From: Ischnura elegans
Lineage: Eukaryota > Arthropoda > Insecta > Odonata > Coenagrionidae
Assembly: GCF_921293095.1 (NCBI RefSeq)
Contig: NC_060247.1
Span: 49,821,111-49,885,110, forward strand
Length of the DNA: 64,000 nt
Reading direction: 5' to 3'
Below the pieces are notes generated by a model. That model saw only the letters and a program-made list of their open reading frames with translations. It was not told where the DNA came from and did no database searches. The position numbers and the translations under genes are program-made. Positions 1 to 12,600 of the stretch are shown piece by piece. The number at the start of each line of letters is the position of its first letter. Within the stretch, counting starts at the first letter, position 1.

Positions 1-2680
1 AATTTATGAAATCCACCCTCTATCTATATTCCTAGAACATGCCTAGAGTGGTACTCTTCGGCACCCTACCATCTTTTACAGTATCCGTCGCTCAATCCAC
101 TCAAAACATTCAAAGAGCATGTGTAATGGTCTGGGTGACGCATCCTTTCACATCCCACGAGTGGCAATACCAAAGTAGAAAGGATAAAACTGCGGTGAAA
201 TTTACTGCAAAAGGAGCTAGCTCACGAAGGTAACAAAATATCATGAATACCCAACCCTTCGTATTAAGTGTGGGCTTCCTGCACACAAGAATAAAAAAGA
301 ATTTCACACCATAGTAACAAAAAATAACATACAATATAACAAGTCTTAAGAGTAACATTGTAATATTATCAGGCAAGCAAAATTGTTTATTCATCAGTAA
401 ATGAAGCTATTTTTAAGAGGTAATAACCGAGAATACGCCCGAGTTTAAACCGGTTCTCCAGTGATATTATAAGGGTCCTTAAGGATTGATGATTCGGATA
501 GTGAAGATTATAGGACTTATGAAGTAAGTAAGCTATCTTTCAGCAACTCAGGATCTATAACCTTCGTCCCTTAATCAATGACGTCAAATATATCTCTTTT
601 TACGCCTCATAGAAATGAAGGAAAACGACAAGTTTAATGATGCTCAGTGCGATCCCCGCTATGAGGTGAACTAGCCGAATCGTCGGTAATTAAACCTCCT
701 GCAAACATGTCCGCAATGAATTATTTGTTAGAAACAAGCTTTCAAACGTAGACGTATCATTATGAATTGATCTCATTACAAGCAAAAATTAATTGGGTTG
801 ATTCCTCATGGGCCATTAAATAAAATAATAAAAAAATAACATGTTCTCAAGATCTAACGGAAATTTGGAACGGGATACAAAATTCTTCATTGAGCTGGAA
901 ATTGGCTTCGTCTTCAGGGAGATGACGCAGCCCGCAAGCAAAAGAGACCGGTTTGCTTAAATAACCGCTTAAATGAACTGACAGCACTCGTTTATTGACC
1001 CCTCTCGATTACGGAAAAGATTAAGCATTTTAACCGCGCGCAAATTGAAACTTCTTAGATCCATCAGAGGAAGCAGCTCGATTATTTTTAATGCACAGCC
1101 AAGTAGTGCCGAAGGGCGTAGAATCTTATAATATTGGTGGGTCATTCGCCCCACCACTTGAAAAATTTCCCTCTGTATATTCTCCTCAATATTTTTATTC
1201 AGTACTGTAAATGATGTAATTCTTCTACTCCACTAATTCCCTAGAAATGGCACTCGTTACCAATTATGCCAATCGCAGAAATTAAGGTTCAAGGCTCACA
1301 GTACAACAATTCCTCTCTAAAATAAAATCATACCTTCCAACCAAAATATTTATCATCAAAAAGGTGTCTAATTTTTTTTCTTTAAATAGAAACACACGAA
1401 AATTTACTCAAATAATAGTAATTTAAGTTTTTTTCTTTCTTTCTTTTATTTGTAAGAAGACTCATAATAAAATCATTAAACCTCAAAGAACGACTCACAA
1501 AATGTGTATTAAAGTGAAAAATCGATAATTACCCTGTTATCTGGATGTTACCGGGCAATATGTACAATTGATAAGCCTTAGTAGTCTCACATGCTCTCGG
1601 TAAATAGAAATTCCAAGTTGAACGGCAACATAAATCGGGATCCCGATCAAGGCGAATGATTTTTTCTCTGTTGATTTTTCTGCATTGCAGATGACTCCCG
1701 TAAGGTTATCACCGTGGCTAGTCCCGGTATACTTAAATCAATCATAGGGTTTTTGACCTGTCATGATGATGTATTATAATAGCATAGTTGGATATGCCTG
1801 GTATACTTAAAACCAAAACATAACATTAATTTATCAATTCCTAACTTATGACTAAATGACAATTTAGTGTAGTAAGCTGTGAATCTGACCACGAATTGAA
1901 ATATTTCCCATCGTATTTGAACAGGAGAACATGCGTGGAAAGGGTTATAAAAACTGGATGTAAAACTAAACAGAGAGGTTGTAGTTGTCGCGGCATCATA
2001 CGCTTCAGTACAGCTTGGGCCTCTGTTCCCAAATATAGTTGCAATTTTTAACCATTCTTCACCAAAGACAACTCAAAATTACATATTATCAGTATTTCTG
2101 GAAAAATGTTTGAATATATCCAGTTTCAAAGAGTAAATTTGAGTAGATATGGAAAAGAAAATATTGAGATAGTTTTTCATCCTCTCACAGCTTGAAGTTG
2201 AAGTTCTTAGTGGAAGCTAAATCCCTAACGTGCTGTGAAAATAGGAGAAGCAAGCATCAACTGTAGAGAAATGACAACACTACTAGATAAAGAATGTGGC
2301 TACACGGAAATCCTCGACTCGATGCTCTTCGGAGACGCACATTCTCTATAGACAAGCAAATTTATATCCATCCATCTTTCAGTCTGATGCACAGGAACAA
2401 TTCCCCTTATTAGAACCTATAATTCTTCTCCTGCTCGTAGGAAAACAGTAAAGTTTCCCGCGGCATTGTTCTATTTCATCTTCTTGTACGTTTGAGTGCT
2501 TAATAATAAATGCCTTCATACCAGCTTCCCTCTCAAAACTTTCATTTTTATGGAGCATCGAACCATCTTGTCTAGTCGGGACAATGCAAATGCCGCCAAA
2601 AACTGACACCGTAGATTTTTTATCATACAGTTTAACAATTATTTGTTACCGTAAATATAAATTAGCACTTTATTAAGAAT
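1..2680. other. No gene seen
   Basis: AT-rich DNA with only short, unconvincing open frames (under 95 codons). No domain, RNA gene or well-bounded repeat recognised. Confidence 0.6.
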
Positions 2681-2689
2681 TGATCATTA

Positions 2690-3060
2690 TGAGATGATAG
2701 AAGCAGGGAAATCAAGGGTAAAAGCATATGAAATAACATGCCATCCAAGGAGGATGAAAATTAATTGGATCGATGTAGTGAGTAACGAGGAAGTCCAAAG
2801 AAGGGTGGATGAGAAGTCTCATGAAAACCTTAAAAAGAAAACGGAGCAACTTAATATTGAGTTATGATGGGCTGATTAAGAAAATTGACGAGGGAAATGT
2901 GGATGGCAAGAACGGAAGAGGAAAACCTCAGATATAATACATGAAACAGTTAATGAAAGATGTAAATTAGAAGAAATGTGCAAATTTCAAAAGAATAGCT
3001 CATATGATGGGTGAGTTGAGGACTCCGTCAAGCCAATCTTAACACTACTAACCAGTGATG
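2690..3060 (+). mobile_element. Degraded LINE 3' end
   Basis: Plus-strand reading gives fragments such as DGKNGRGKPQ, YMKQLMKDV and KRIAHMMGEL, broken by stops. They match the C-terminal tail of the LINE copy at 3297-3540 (EGKNGKGRPRAKYMKLVKKD, KRLADRRTEW). The element is dead, and the two copies point at each other. Confidence 0.7.
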
Positions 3061-3269
3061 ATATTGATGAATCAAAATTACTAGCTTTTTTTATTTAACC
3101 TAATTCAAGTAACTGATGTATCAATATTTCCATCGTCCACCAGGTCAATTACCATCCGTGGAAACGCATAAAAATTTCTCTCTTGCCAAATTTGAGAAGA
3201 GTGCATTCCATTCACATCCGCATTATTTTTTACGATGTCCATTGTTCCTTAAAATAACTCATATCGTAA

Positions 3270-3555
3270 TATCATCATCATCACTGGTCAAGAATCCTAG
3301 GATTGGTTTGACGCAGCTCTCCACTCAGTTCTCCTATCAGCTAATCTTTTCACAACTACGTATTTCTTCTCTTTCACATCCTTCTTTACTAGTTTCATAT
3401 ATTTTGCTCGAGGTCTTCCTTTTCCGTTCTTGCCTTCCACTTGTCCCTCGACGATTGTCTTCATCAGGCCATCATGTCTCAAGATGTGGCCTATAAGGTT
3501 CTTGCGTCTTCTTATTAAAGTTTTCATATCGTAATATATTACTGTAAAAAACATG
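3270..3555 (-). mobile_element. LINE reverse-transcriptase C-terminal fragment
   Basis: Minus-strand frame at 3297-3554 reads RRRKNLIGHILRHDGLMKTI, then EGKNGKGRPRAKYMK, LADRRTEWRAASNQS. This is the familiar C-terminal tail of non-LTR (RTE/Jockey-type) endonuclease-RT proteins. The catalytic part is absent. The 3' terminal 90 nt recurs at 60968-61075. Confidence 0.8.
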
Positions 3556-3559
3556 TCGT

Positions 3560-4890
3560 TTTAAGAGCTTTTTTCTGAGCATTCTTAATCACGAGAATTT
3601 CAGTCGAAAGGTGAAGTGAAGGCTAGCAAAGATAATTGTGCAAGGGAATGCGGATCAAGTCCACTGAACTCTAACAAGCAGGAGTCACATTTTTTTTTTT
3701 GAAACTTCCTGTTTATTTTACTCTTTGGTCTCATCATTATTATTTTTAGAGCAAACCTGCTTGGGTCAGCTAACTCTCAAACAAGGCGCAAATAGGTTTT
3801 TCTTGTCGGATTGACGGACCGATATTTCCGTTGACGCCATATGCGAGTGGTTTGGCAGCTGAAATGACGGACGAAGAGAAAACATTTCACCCATTACCTG
3901 TTTAAAAAATATTATGCGAATATAAGGATGAAGGGACTTTAATTAGGGAACGAATTTATTAGCTCCAAGCCTAGCTACAAGATGATTTAACACGTAAATG
4001 TCAATGTATAAATATTATTATGACATGTTGCACATACTTTTAAAATCTGAAACTCCTTTCAACATTTTCATAGATAATTTACTGAAAAAACAAGGAATGC
4101 CAGAAATAAGAGTACATTAATGGTACCCTGTCACAGAACTACTGTGTATCACAGTTACATTTTCATATATCCACGCTATGAATGGAATTCGATTCCCTAA
4201 GAGAAGAATATTAAATGAGTTAAAATAGAAAAATAAGTGTTTTCATTTTCTTTTTATGAAACTTGATAATTGTATTAGCATGAAAAAATTTTTATCTACA
4301 CATTTACAAGTTTATCAAATTTATCGCGATTGTTGCATGATTTTTTTGTATGATGTTGAAAATTACACTTGCATTTTTTTAAATTTGAAAGTAGTGATTG
4401 TTCTATGAGGTTGGACATCAAAAAAAAACTTTTTTATTATTTTGCTTTCGATGAAATTTGTTGTTTGAATTGGCGTAAGAATTATTTACCTTAGTTTTCC
4501 TGTTTATCAAATTTATACCTTGTGTTTCATGATTTTTATGCAGTACCTTTACAGTCTGAGTGACTAGGTATTTATACAAGCTCCTTAGGAGTTTCCTGGA
4601 GCCTGTAAAATTTTTATATTTATTATTATTTATTAATTAGATAATGATCCGAAAATTTCACCTTTTCACCACCCAACTCATACGAATCCATTAACCAACA
4701 TAAACTCTTAACATTTTTTTGTTTATTCCTATGCATTCCGTTCTGGTCCACCAAAATTGTCCATGCAATTACAAATCAACTCGTAAGAGCTAAATATTCC
4801 GGGTACCATGGCCTTTAAAAAGGTGCGAAACTCTTTTTTCCAGAAGAGGAAAGGCGAAAGCAATGGAAAAAAAGCATGACTAACCAAATG
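3560..4890. other. No gene seen
   Basis: AT-rich, with poly-T runs. A stretch at 4735-4790 loosely resembles the inside of the MITE at 45321-45555. Nothing else recognised. Confidence 0.5.
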
Positions 4891-4894
4891 AAGG

Positions 4895-5320
4895 TCACAT
4901 TTTTCGGATAAGCGGTTGATTACCCAATACTACTTCTTGTGAGACCCAAATTTCCTCATCGACTGAGACAGTCCAGCAGGGGGTGTTTGGAAACCGTAAC
5001 GAGTCATAATTCCGGAGGAAGGAAACGTAAAAATTTTCGCTGACCTTAGGCTTCCCTATTAACGAAACACCTCGAATTGAGTGCATGCGTCCATTTACTT
5101 GCCTGAAATAGCACCCACGGCGCGACATTGCAGCAAACACATCGTAATTGAGAGGCGACGGCGGATACAGTTCGTGGAACTCTGATCCACCATGCCCATT
5201 CGGGGAAATTTCAAAGAGAAAGGAAAAGAGTGACGTCATGTCATCGGAGGTGTATCCCTCCTCCCACTCTGTCTGAAAGGTCACAGGAATGCATTGTGTA
5301 CGCCGAGGGTGAATATGCAA
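4895..5320 (-). CDS. Unidentified open frame, 141 codons
   Basis: Among the longest frames outside the two genes. It lies in a 550-bp island of raised GC (about 4890-5450). The product has no membrane segment or motif I recognise; it contains RRGCYFRQVNGRMHSIRGVS and PCWTVSVDEEIWVSQ. No splice or start evidence beyond the ATG. TGACGTCA (CRE-like) lies inside at 5231-5238. It may be a chance frame, an exon of an unseen gene or part of a repeat. Confidence 0.2.
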   Translation of the reverse strand: MHIHPRRTQCIPVTFQTEWEEGYTSDDMTSLFSFLFEISPNGHGGSEFHELYPPSPLNYDVFAAMSRRGCYFRQVNGRMHSIRGVSLIGKPKVSENFYVSFLRNYDSLRFPNTPCWTVSVDEEIWVSQEVVLGNQPLIRKM

Positions 5321-5464
5321 TCAAGGGCGGTCCTCGAATCACCACGACCACGGATATAAATACTGAGATGTTCTTCGGAAGACGACTCTGCCTGTAAGCG
5401 GATCCCCTAGAGGAACGGTATACAAGAGCGTTTGGATGTGCAATGACCAAAAGCTGAGGCTAAC

Positions 5465-6180
5465 ATTAAAAGTCAAAATTCAGTATAATTACGGGAAATG
5501 GAAAACGTCAAATAATTAAATATTTGTATATTGACACTCAAAATCCATACCTTCCTCCTATCTCACTGTTATTTAATGGGCAAAAAAATCAATTCAAATA
5601 AATCACATGAAAACATACATTACGGTGCTATTTTCAATATGGTGGAATTATTTTATCACCAGTGACTGAATTAAATATGATTGTTCACTCATATATTGAG
5701 TCTCATTAAATAGTTTCATAAAATGGAATATTGCATTTTGGTCATCACTACAACATCAAAACAAACGCTATCGTCGTAATTAGCCAATCAGACCCATAGC
5801 TTCATCTCGGATATATCGCTAATTCAATCAGGTTCTCATGCAAAGCTGGAACTACATTGCATATAAATTTATTCTGCGGCTGACCTATCTCTCGCAGAAT
5901 CCTCCCAGGTTCTCTTACAATGGCGTTCCAAATGATTAAATAAATACACCCCAAGAGAATCCAAGAAAAAAACGTTTCATCCGAAATACATGAGAACTAG
6001 TTCAACACTTTGGAACCGAGCGTCATTTATACGTGAGCTTACTGCAAGGTAGTGGCCGAATACTGAGAAACATTAAAAAATGATCTTAAAGAATACAAAA
6101 TTTGTCTCCCAGAGGACCAAAATATCACCAATCAACGTATAACTGTGATCTGTATGTTGCCTCCGCTCCGGCTAAGTTCC
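5465..6180. other. No gene seen
   Basis: AT-rich with short frames only; no repeat boundaries found. Confidence 0.5.
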
Positions 6181-6184
6181 TACC

Positions 6185-6395
6185 CAACTGAAGAAAAATT
6201 TCTCGGGATTCCCACCGGGTGTGGTACTGGGTTAATTCTCCCAACGTTTCAATGGCTAAGTCTGCCATCGTCTTCAGGGGTTCACTTGTAATAGTACTTC
6301 TTACGGTACATATTTATTTATTAATTGATATCCCTGGTTGCCTGGTTGAGAAATTTTTCTTCCATCTATACGCCGGGAAAACCTAAAATTTTACT
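6185..6395 (-). repeat. Dispersed repeat with a CTGAAGA...GAAACG module
   Basis: On the minus strand CTGAAGA, a small stem (TGGC/GCCA) and GAAACGTTGG follow each other at 6241-6280. Related modules occur at 18118-18206 and 27222-27256. An inverted pair of 'gagaaatttttct'-like stretches (6192-6212, 6349-6362) frames the unit. The class is unknown. Confidence 0.45.
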
Positions 6396-6734
6396 TCCTA
6401 CCCAATGTTATGCATGCATCCGCTTTTGCTGTCCCTATTACTGCCGACATTTGGGCGCCGCAAGTCCTTTATGAAAAAACAAGATTTGTTTATCCAAATT
6501 GGTATCGCTGGTATTGTTGGTACAAAGGGAAATGCAAAAGTCATCAAACAAAAGAAAATAATAAGTAACTTAAGTAGTAATGAAGACAATTACCGCTTTC
6601 TTAAGAAGAATAAATTCCATGTTTTTAATACCACATGTGCGGATCAGCGAACACCATGTTGCGATTGGTTCACGTGTGCTCAGAAAATAACGGGAATTAC
6701 AGTTTCGCGTGAAAATATTTATTTATTCGTTTAA

Positions 6735-6955
6735 ATTAATATTGTCGCCTCCAAAATAGTCCGCATTATATATCATGCACTTGTGCCAGCGCTTCTTCCA
6801 ATCCTCGAAACACTTCTCAAACTCGATCTTTGGGATACCCTTGAGCTCTGTCAGCGATTCCTTTTATCATCACCTATGCTTGTAAAACGATGGCCCTTTA
6901 AGGTTTTATATATTTTTGGAAATAGGAAAAAGTAACACGGAGCTGTCTGGCGAAT
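6735..6955 (-). mobile_element. mariner transposase C-terminal remnant
   Basis: Minus-strand reading yields HSPDSS, LKGPSFYKH, then ESLTELKGIPKIEFEKCFED, WKKRWHKC and NADYFGGDNINLNE. This is the typical C-terminus of mariner transposases (HSPDLAP, then a WKKRW-KC-YFEGD tail). It is broken by stops. A SINE separates it from its upstream part at 7256-7350. Confidence 0.8.
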
Positions 6956-7260
6956 GTGGAGGTTGTAACGGGGGATCGGGTAGGTTTGGTGGCTAGAGTG
7001 TTGGCTTCCCAACCCGTGGGCTGGGGTTCAGATTCCAGCGGTGTCAGAGGATTTTCAGATACTGCCCTTTCCCTGCTCGAATGTTATGTGGAGGGCATTT
7101 CAAGCGCGGCACTCCGTCCGTCGGATGGGACGTTAAGCCGTGGTCCCCTTGGCGCCTTTCGTTAAGAGCAGGCTAATGCCGACGCCGGGTTTCTCTCCAC
7201 CCTTCCTTCCATACCCTTCCCTGATGACGCAAATGACATCCGCCTCCTCATAATACTACA
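6956..7260 (+). mobile_element. tRNA-derived SINE, 5'-truncated copy inside mariner
   Basis: Contains an A-box-like TGGCTAGAGTG and a B-box-like GGTTCAGATTCC, followed by a shared 3' body (CCGTCCGTCGGATGGGACGT; GCAGGCTAATGCCGACGCCG). Same family as 21116-21590 and 32825-33303. The mariner remnant flanks it on both sides. Confidence 0.8.
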
Positions 7261-7350
7261 TAATCATACCAGCATTTTAAGGTATTGTTTTTGACCAAAA
7301 ATTCACGAACAAACTAGTAAGTGCGAGCCGAAAATCGCCGAACTTATAAA
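7256..7350 (-). mobile_element. mariner transposase remnant, upstream part
   Basis: Minus-strand FVREFLVKNNTLKCW matches the mariner stretch just before the PPHSPD motif, which resumes on the other side of the SINE. Confidence 0.7.
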
Positions 7351-8129
7351 TACACGATTGACCTTGGCCACTGCAACAGACAAAGTAAGCTACGAATGCA
7401 GCTGAAAATGTTATCATACTTCATTCCCATACATACAATATATTTTTAAAAGTGACAATCGCACTCCCCAAACTTGCGAAATTTAAAAATTCCCGTCCGG
7501 GAATTTTAAGGATCGCCAAAGTTTCCGAGTCGAAAATCCAGCTTCTATATTCGTGATAGCGATCCAGCGTCGCAATAAGATAGGGAGTAAGACGTGGAGG
7601 ACGGTGGAAACTCATTGATCTGTAATATATTGAATGGCGCCTTCCAATAATCAAGAGTAGGCGGCCAGAAGTCTACATAATGGCTCGCATTATTTAGCAA
7701 AAGAAGTAGCGAGGCCCTTGAAAAAAACTTGAATGCTCCGAACTTGCATCATGATGGCTGGCGGAGATCGCTGACCTACCTACAGGGAGCTTGCTCTAGA
7801 TTAGGAGAAATAGAGGGCAGAATTACACTACCACTGTGATTGCAATACTTTTAGTGAATGAATATATACCCACATTCTTATCCAAGTTCTATTCAAAGCC
7901 TGGAATAACTTTGGGTCGTTTGAATGGGAAGTTTCGAGACCAACTACCTGCGCATAGTAAATAGCTGTGAATTCATTCGATACTTGGGAAATATACGGTA
8001 TTGGGAGTTGAACCACATGAAAGTACAATATTAATACTATAAATGAATAGAAACTCCATCTAGTTATTCAGGGTCTGAAAAACTTGTGCGTAGTCTGAAT
8101 GGAAATTTTTTTGATCGAGCGTGTATAAA

Positions 8130-8735
8130 TCGGCGTCGAAAATATAAAGTCTAGTATTGCGATCGCGACACAGCGTCGCGACGCGATTGAGAGTTAGAGC
8201 AAAACCAAATGAAAATATTTTCAAAGGGTAGATAGTCGTCGGTGGAATTTCCGAAAAAAGTCAGCGGAACCCACATCCAAGGGGACGCCATAGAGGAGAC
8301 CCAATTTCATCCCGTAATAGAAGGCTGATTTCTGTTGCCTCTTCGGTCGCATTTTAATCGGATTTCAAAAATGTCCGTGGCGCGGTGATGAATATAATCG
8401 ATCCTTTTCTTCCAATACTTTGTATTATAATGTTTGTCACTGCGCGGAATAGCATTGAAAAGTTATGAATTTCATTAATAACAACATCATAAATGAAAAT
8501 TTCAGTAGACACCCCAAATGATATCTTATTTCCCCGTGAAACTAGGATCAATTTGTCCATCAGCGACGCGAGTATAGACTTCTGTAAACCCATTTAAATG
8601 CGCGGTGGGTGACAACACGTTTAGAGGACGACTTGATGATCCTCTTTTGTAACATTCGTGGAAATATTTTCAAAGGCTAGACTGCCGTCTGTGGAATTTC
8701 CGAAAAAATTCGGCGAAACCCACATCCTCCCTTAT
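8130..8735. repeat. Direct repeat pair
   Basis: A 70-bp unit at about 8213-8283 (AATATTTTCAAAGGGTAGAT, then GGTGGAATTTCCGAAAAAA and CCCACATCC) recurs at about 8660-8730. A second weaker pair links 7525-7590 with 8130-8195 (GTCGAAAATC...CAGCGTCGC). No gene seen here. Confidence 0.6.
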
Positions 8736-8960
8736 CGTCGCCATGAGGGCGTCGCGATGCTCCGCTCGCGAATCGACGACGCCGCCTCTTCTCCATAGAG
8801 TCGTCCGACCGCTTCTTGCCAAGGCCGGCCCAAGTGCGCGCCCCTCCGACCGCCTCTATAGCGTGGGATATCCCAGCCCACTTCTCCCCCTTCCCTTTGG
8901 CCATTAGCACACAACACATCCGCCTCTCCTCCCGGGAAAACGTCACGCGCGAGCTGGTCA
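8690..8960. other. CpG-rich island without a gene
   Basis: About 270 bp of clearly higher GC with frequent CG, in AT-rich surroundings. Open frames on both strands reflect the composition. It could be a promoter or a repeat; no transcript evidence is available. Confidence 0.4.
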
Positions 8961-9434
8961 ATGACTAATCTCGGAGCTTTTAAGACCGTGGGGAATCTTT
9001 CCGTCTTTTTTTATTTATTCAATCCAATCCCCAGCGCGCCGAAGCAGAAAGATATGTGTGTGTATATATTCCCTCCAGCTTTGCCGGCGTTCACACGACA
9101 GCGGTTCCGACCTTTTACGCGTCATTCATCTGGGAGCTCTTTTCACGAACGCAAAGTGCACTAAAGATCCGAAGCGCTTTTTTCACGTAACGTCTATATC
9201 ATGGCATGCGTTGGGACGGATAAAAACGATGAGAGTTTTATACTCCATCATCCATGCGTAATATAGCTGTAGAAAATAAAGGCTTAATAAGTGTACCTAT
9301 CACTCAAGTGAAAAAGACGTGACTAAAAGTCTCTCCCATCTATAATATCAAAGTTATCCTCCATCACTTTATCTTTGAAAAACCAGAATCCGACTTTGAG
9401 ATTATGCTTTTAAGGTGTACGTGTTAGTTGAGAA

Positions 9435-9593
9435 CAGTGGCGGACCCATATAGGGGGAAGGGGCGCTATAGCCCCCTTTGGAGTATCTAATTTACATTAG
9501 ATAAAATGTTAATTTTTTTCAGACCCCACTACTGCTGGGAGGCTATCCCCCAGGCATCTGGCCCCCCATGTCCCTATCCTGGATCCGTTACTG
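9435..9593. mobile_element. hAT-type MITE
   Basis: Starts CAGTGGCGGACCC and ends GGATCCGTTACTG (imperfect inverted ends). Flanked by 8-bp duplications GTTGAGAA (9427-9434) and GTTTAGAA (9594-9601), 7 of 8 matching. 159 bp, no coding capacity. Confidence 0.8.
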
Positions 9594-9601
9594 GTTTAGA
9601 A

Positions 9602-12600
9602 TATTTATTTTCTACAGTATTTATTGTGACAAATCACTCCAAGAATATAATGTATATTTGTGCTTTGTAGACAAAAGTAATGGCATATATTCGTAAACTA
9701 AATACATTAGCTATAATAAACTCTGAGGAAACATAAAAATAATAAGACTTTGAAAGAAAGCTGACGGTTATAACCTCCTCCATGGTAAGCATCGATTGCA
9801 TAAGTATTCAGCTAAGGAAGATAACTGGGTTGCCGATTCCGCGGAAATACAAAAGTATCTAGAGTGGCAGGAAAGGAAAATAAGATTGATTTTCTAACCA
9901 CAGATATGATTAATAACGTTCTATTACTATTGGAAGAGCAATATATCTAAAAGATCTACGGTATTTGGAGAGATAAATAACATTGTAGTTTTCGCTATGT
10001 AAGGATTTCTGTAAGTAAATAGTAACGGAGGGCTCTCTCAAAATACTCATACAATATTCCATAATCATAAATACACATGTTTTTCGATTATAGTAAAGAT
10101 CGAGAGGAAAATTGAATTTGGCCCAGGAGAAAACTGATCTCCCTAACTATGGGCAAATTTGACTCACTGATTGGCTTGATAATAGGAAATTCCTGCTTCC
10201 GTCAACTAAACCAACCAAAATAAGACATTTTTTGTAAGTGATACTACATTCACATAAGTGATCTCAACAAAGAATACGACATGCTGGCCGAAGCATAAAT
10301 CCTTAAGGCAGGAGATATGATTCATAATCGTCCGACGACGGAACGACCTGTTTTTATTTGTGATTAAAGAAATAGCGGCCACGCAGAATCATCAGAAATA
10401 CTCTTTAACTCTTAAAAAGTATGTCCTCTCTATCCTGAATATTTCCTCTTTTTTCAACAAGTGATATCGCAGGTGTAGCCTCCACTCGAAGACTGGGCCT
10501 ATTAAAAGGTAACCCCTCCATATTGGACAAAAACGTCAATTTATATTCGGTAACTGAGCGGCTTCAGGTATTTCCAGAGCGACAATCCTTGAACTGTCTT
10601 CATTCCAACCCACCATTTCCGATTCATACATTTATTTAACCAGAATTTAACATGCACACCAACCTCAAATAGTATTCTCTAATGTGAATGGTTAAGAAAT
10701 CACAGCGGCTAAACAAATTCTGCATTTTTTATTTCTTTTTATAGACAAAATCAATGTTGAAAATCTACAGTAAAAGTAAAAATCAGCCAATGAATCTATT
10801 AGTATGGAAATATGACCTTGTTTTAAGAGAAAAATTGCGTCTTTTTACTACTAAAAACGAAATTTTAAGACACATAAAGGAGTTTTCCTTACGCGTGAGT
10901 GACATAGGATGATTACACAAGAAGCACTAAGGTATTTCGACCATCCTTCATAAGCAATGCATTCTAAAAGTTAAAACTCACATAGGTAGGATTAAATAAA
11001 CGGTGATCCTCCGCGAGAAGTCATGTATGATTTGTGGATCGATGTGGTGGAAACATCGTGGAAGCATGACGTATGTATGAGAATTTCTGCGATCTACTTA
11101 ACGCTCGCAACTTCGTAGAGGAAGAGTTTGGTTTCCTTGCAGGAATGCCCTTGACTATGAATATTAGGAAGAGTCCCTACGCTCACTCGGACTACTTCGG
11201 CAAAGAGTAAGAGTATGGTTTAAACATAAGGCCCTTAGTACTGAATCAATAAGACAATGCACAATATTTCCACAAGATTCAGGAAATATTGAGCAATGCC
11301 AAATTTTACCGGTCAGTTCAACGAAAAGGATAAGATAACTAATTATTACAGTTTTTGTTTATAATTGGTAATAAATTTTAAACTCTGCACACTTGTAATT
11401 GATCTCCAATGTATACTTCTATTTTTATGACAATTTCGTTGCGAAAATTCTTGTAAAATAGGGCCTCATCACATTTTCAAGCACTATTTTACTGTAGATT
11501 ACGGTATATTAATTGAAAAACAATACTTATTTCCATAAAATATGTCGTACAAATATGAGAGATAACCCAGCGCGCGGTGTATAGAGTATTGGAGTGTGTG
11601 ACAACTTCTCAAAAAATTATGAAAGATTTCCTTCTCCAGGTTTCAAAACTAGATTTCGGCGCCTAAGGGTGCCAGCACAAATAATGAGCTCGGAAAGAAG
11701 TTGAAAAAGAAAAATCCTCTCAAGTTCCGATTCAACTCATGCTCTTTGTCAAGAATGAAAAGATAACGGTTGGCAGGAATGACATTAATTCACCCCCTCA
11801 TGACGCGAGTAATAAGAATTTTCGACGAATCATACCCGAGAATAATAGAATCCGTATATATTATTTCGCTAGCACCTCATGTACTACTGACGCTTAGGAT
11901 TGCGAACATCATGGGCGCACTGAATTCGCCGTCTAAGCTTCACAAGTAATTGATATCACTCTCGTCGGCTGAAGGGAACTTCTTTTGATTCCCCCTTCCC
12001 GTGCCTCCGACGCCGACGTTCCGTATCATTTGAAAGGAATACATCATTCATCCCGAACAGAGTACAGCCCGAATGAATAGCCTCCATTCATCCGAAAGAT
12101 GATGATGGAGGGAACGAATTTAAGCCGACTGGCAAAGGAAAGAAAAAGGCCGTTTGCTGAAGAGGGAGAGAATGGGTGGAAGAAAGAGAGACAGACATGG
12201 CGAATAAGAACAGCCGACCAAGTTCCAATTCATTCTATCCAGTTAGGAAAGAATCAAAGACCCACGCCAACGATGAATTTTCCAAATTTACGAGAGAAAT
12301 TCTTCTTATATCTTTCATTTATTCCACTAAAAAGTGGGTTTTTAATTGTACTAGCGGGTCACTCTGCTTTACTAGGGAAGGATAATGCCCAGTGAAGTGG
12401 TAAACTTGAAACTTGATATTCGTGATAACATGGCAGGATTTTTAGGTAAAGGAACAAAGCAGGTATGGTGATGGTATAGATTTATGCTACAGCAAACAGC
12501 GGGAAAAACGATTTACGCATACCGCGCAAGGGGTAAGCTTATACCCCGCTTCACAGAACTGGTCATAATTTGTGTCCGTGCATGCGCGGGCCGAAAACCT

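Noticed and set aside
6405-6734. 109-codon plus-strand open frame
   Set aside because: No motif, opposite an equally open minus frame, and next to a mariner remnant.
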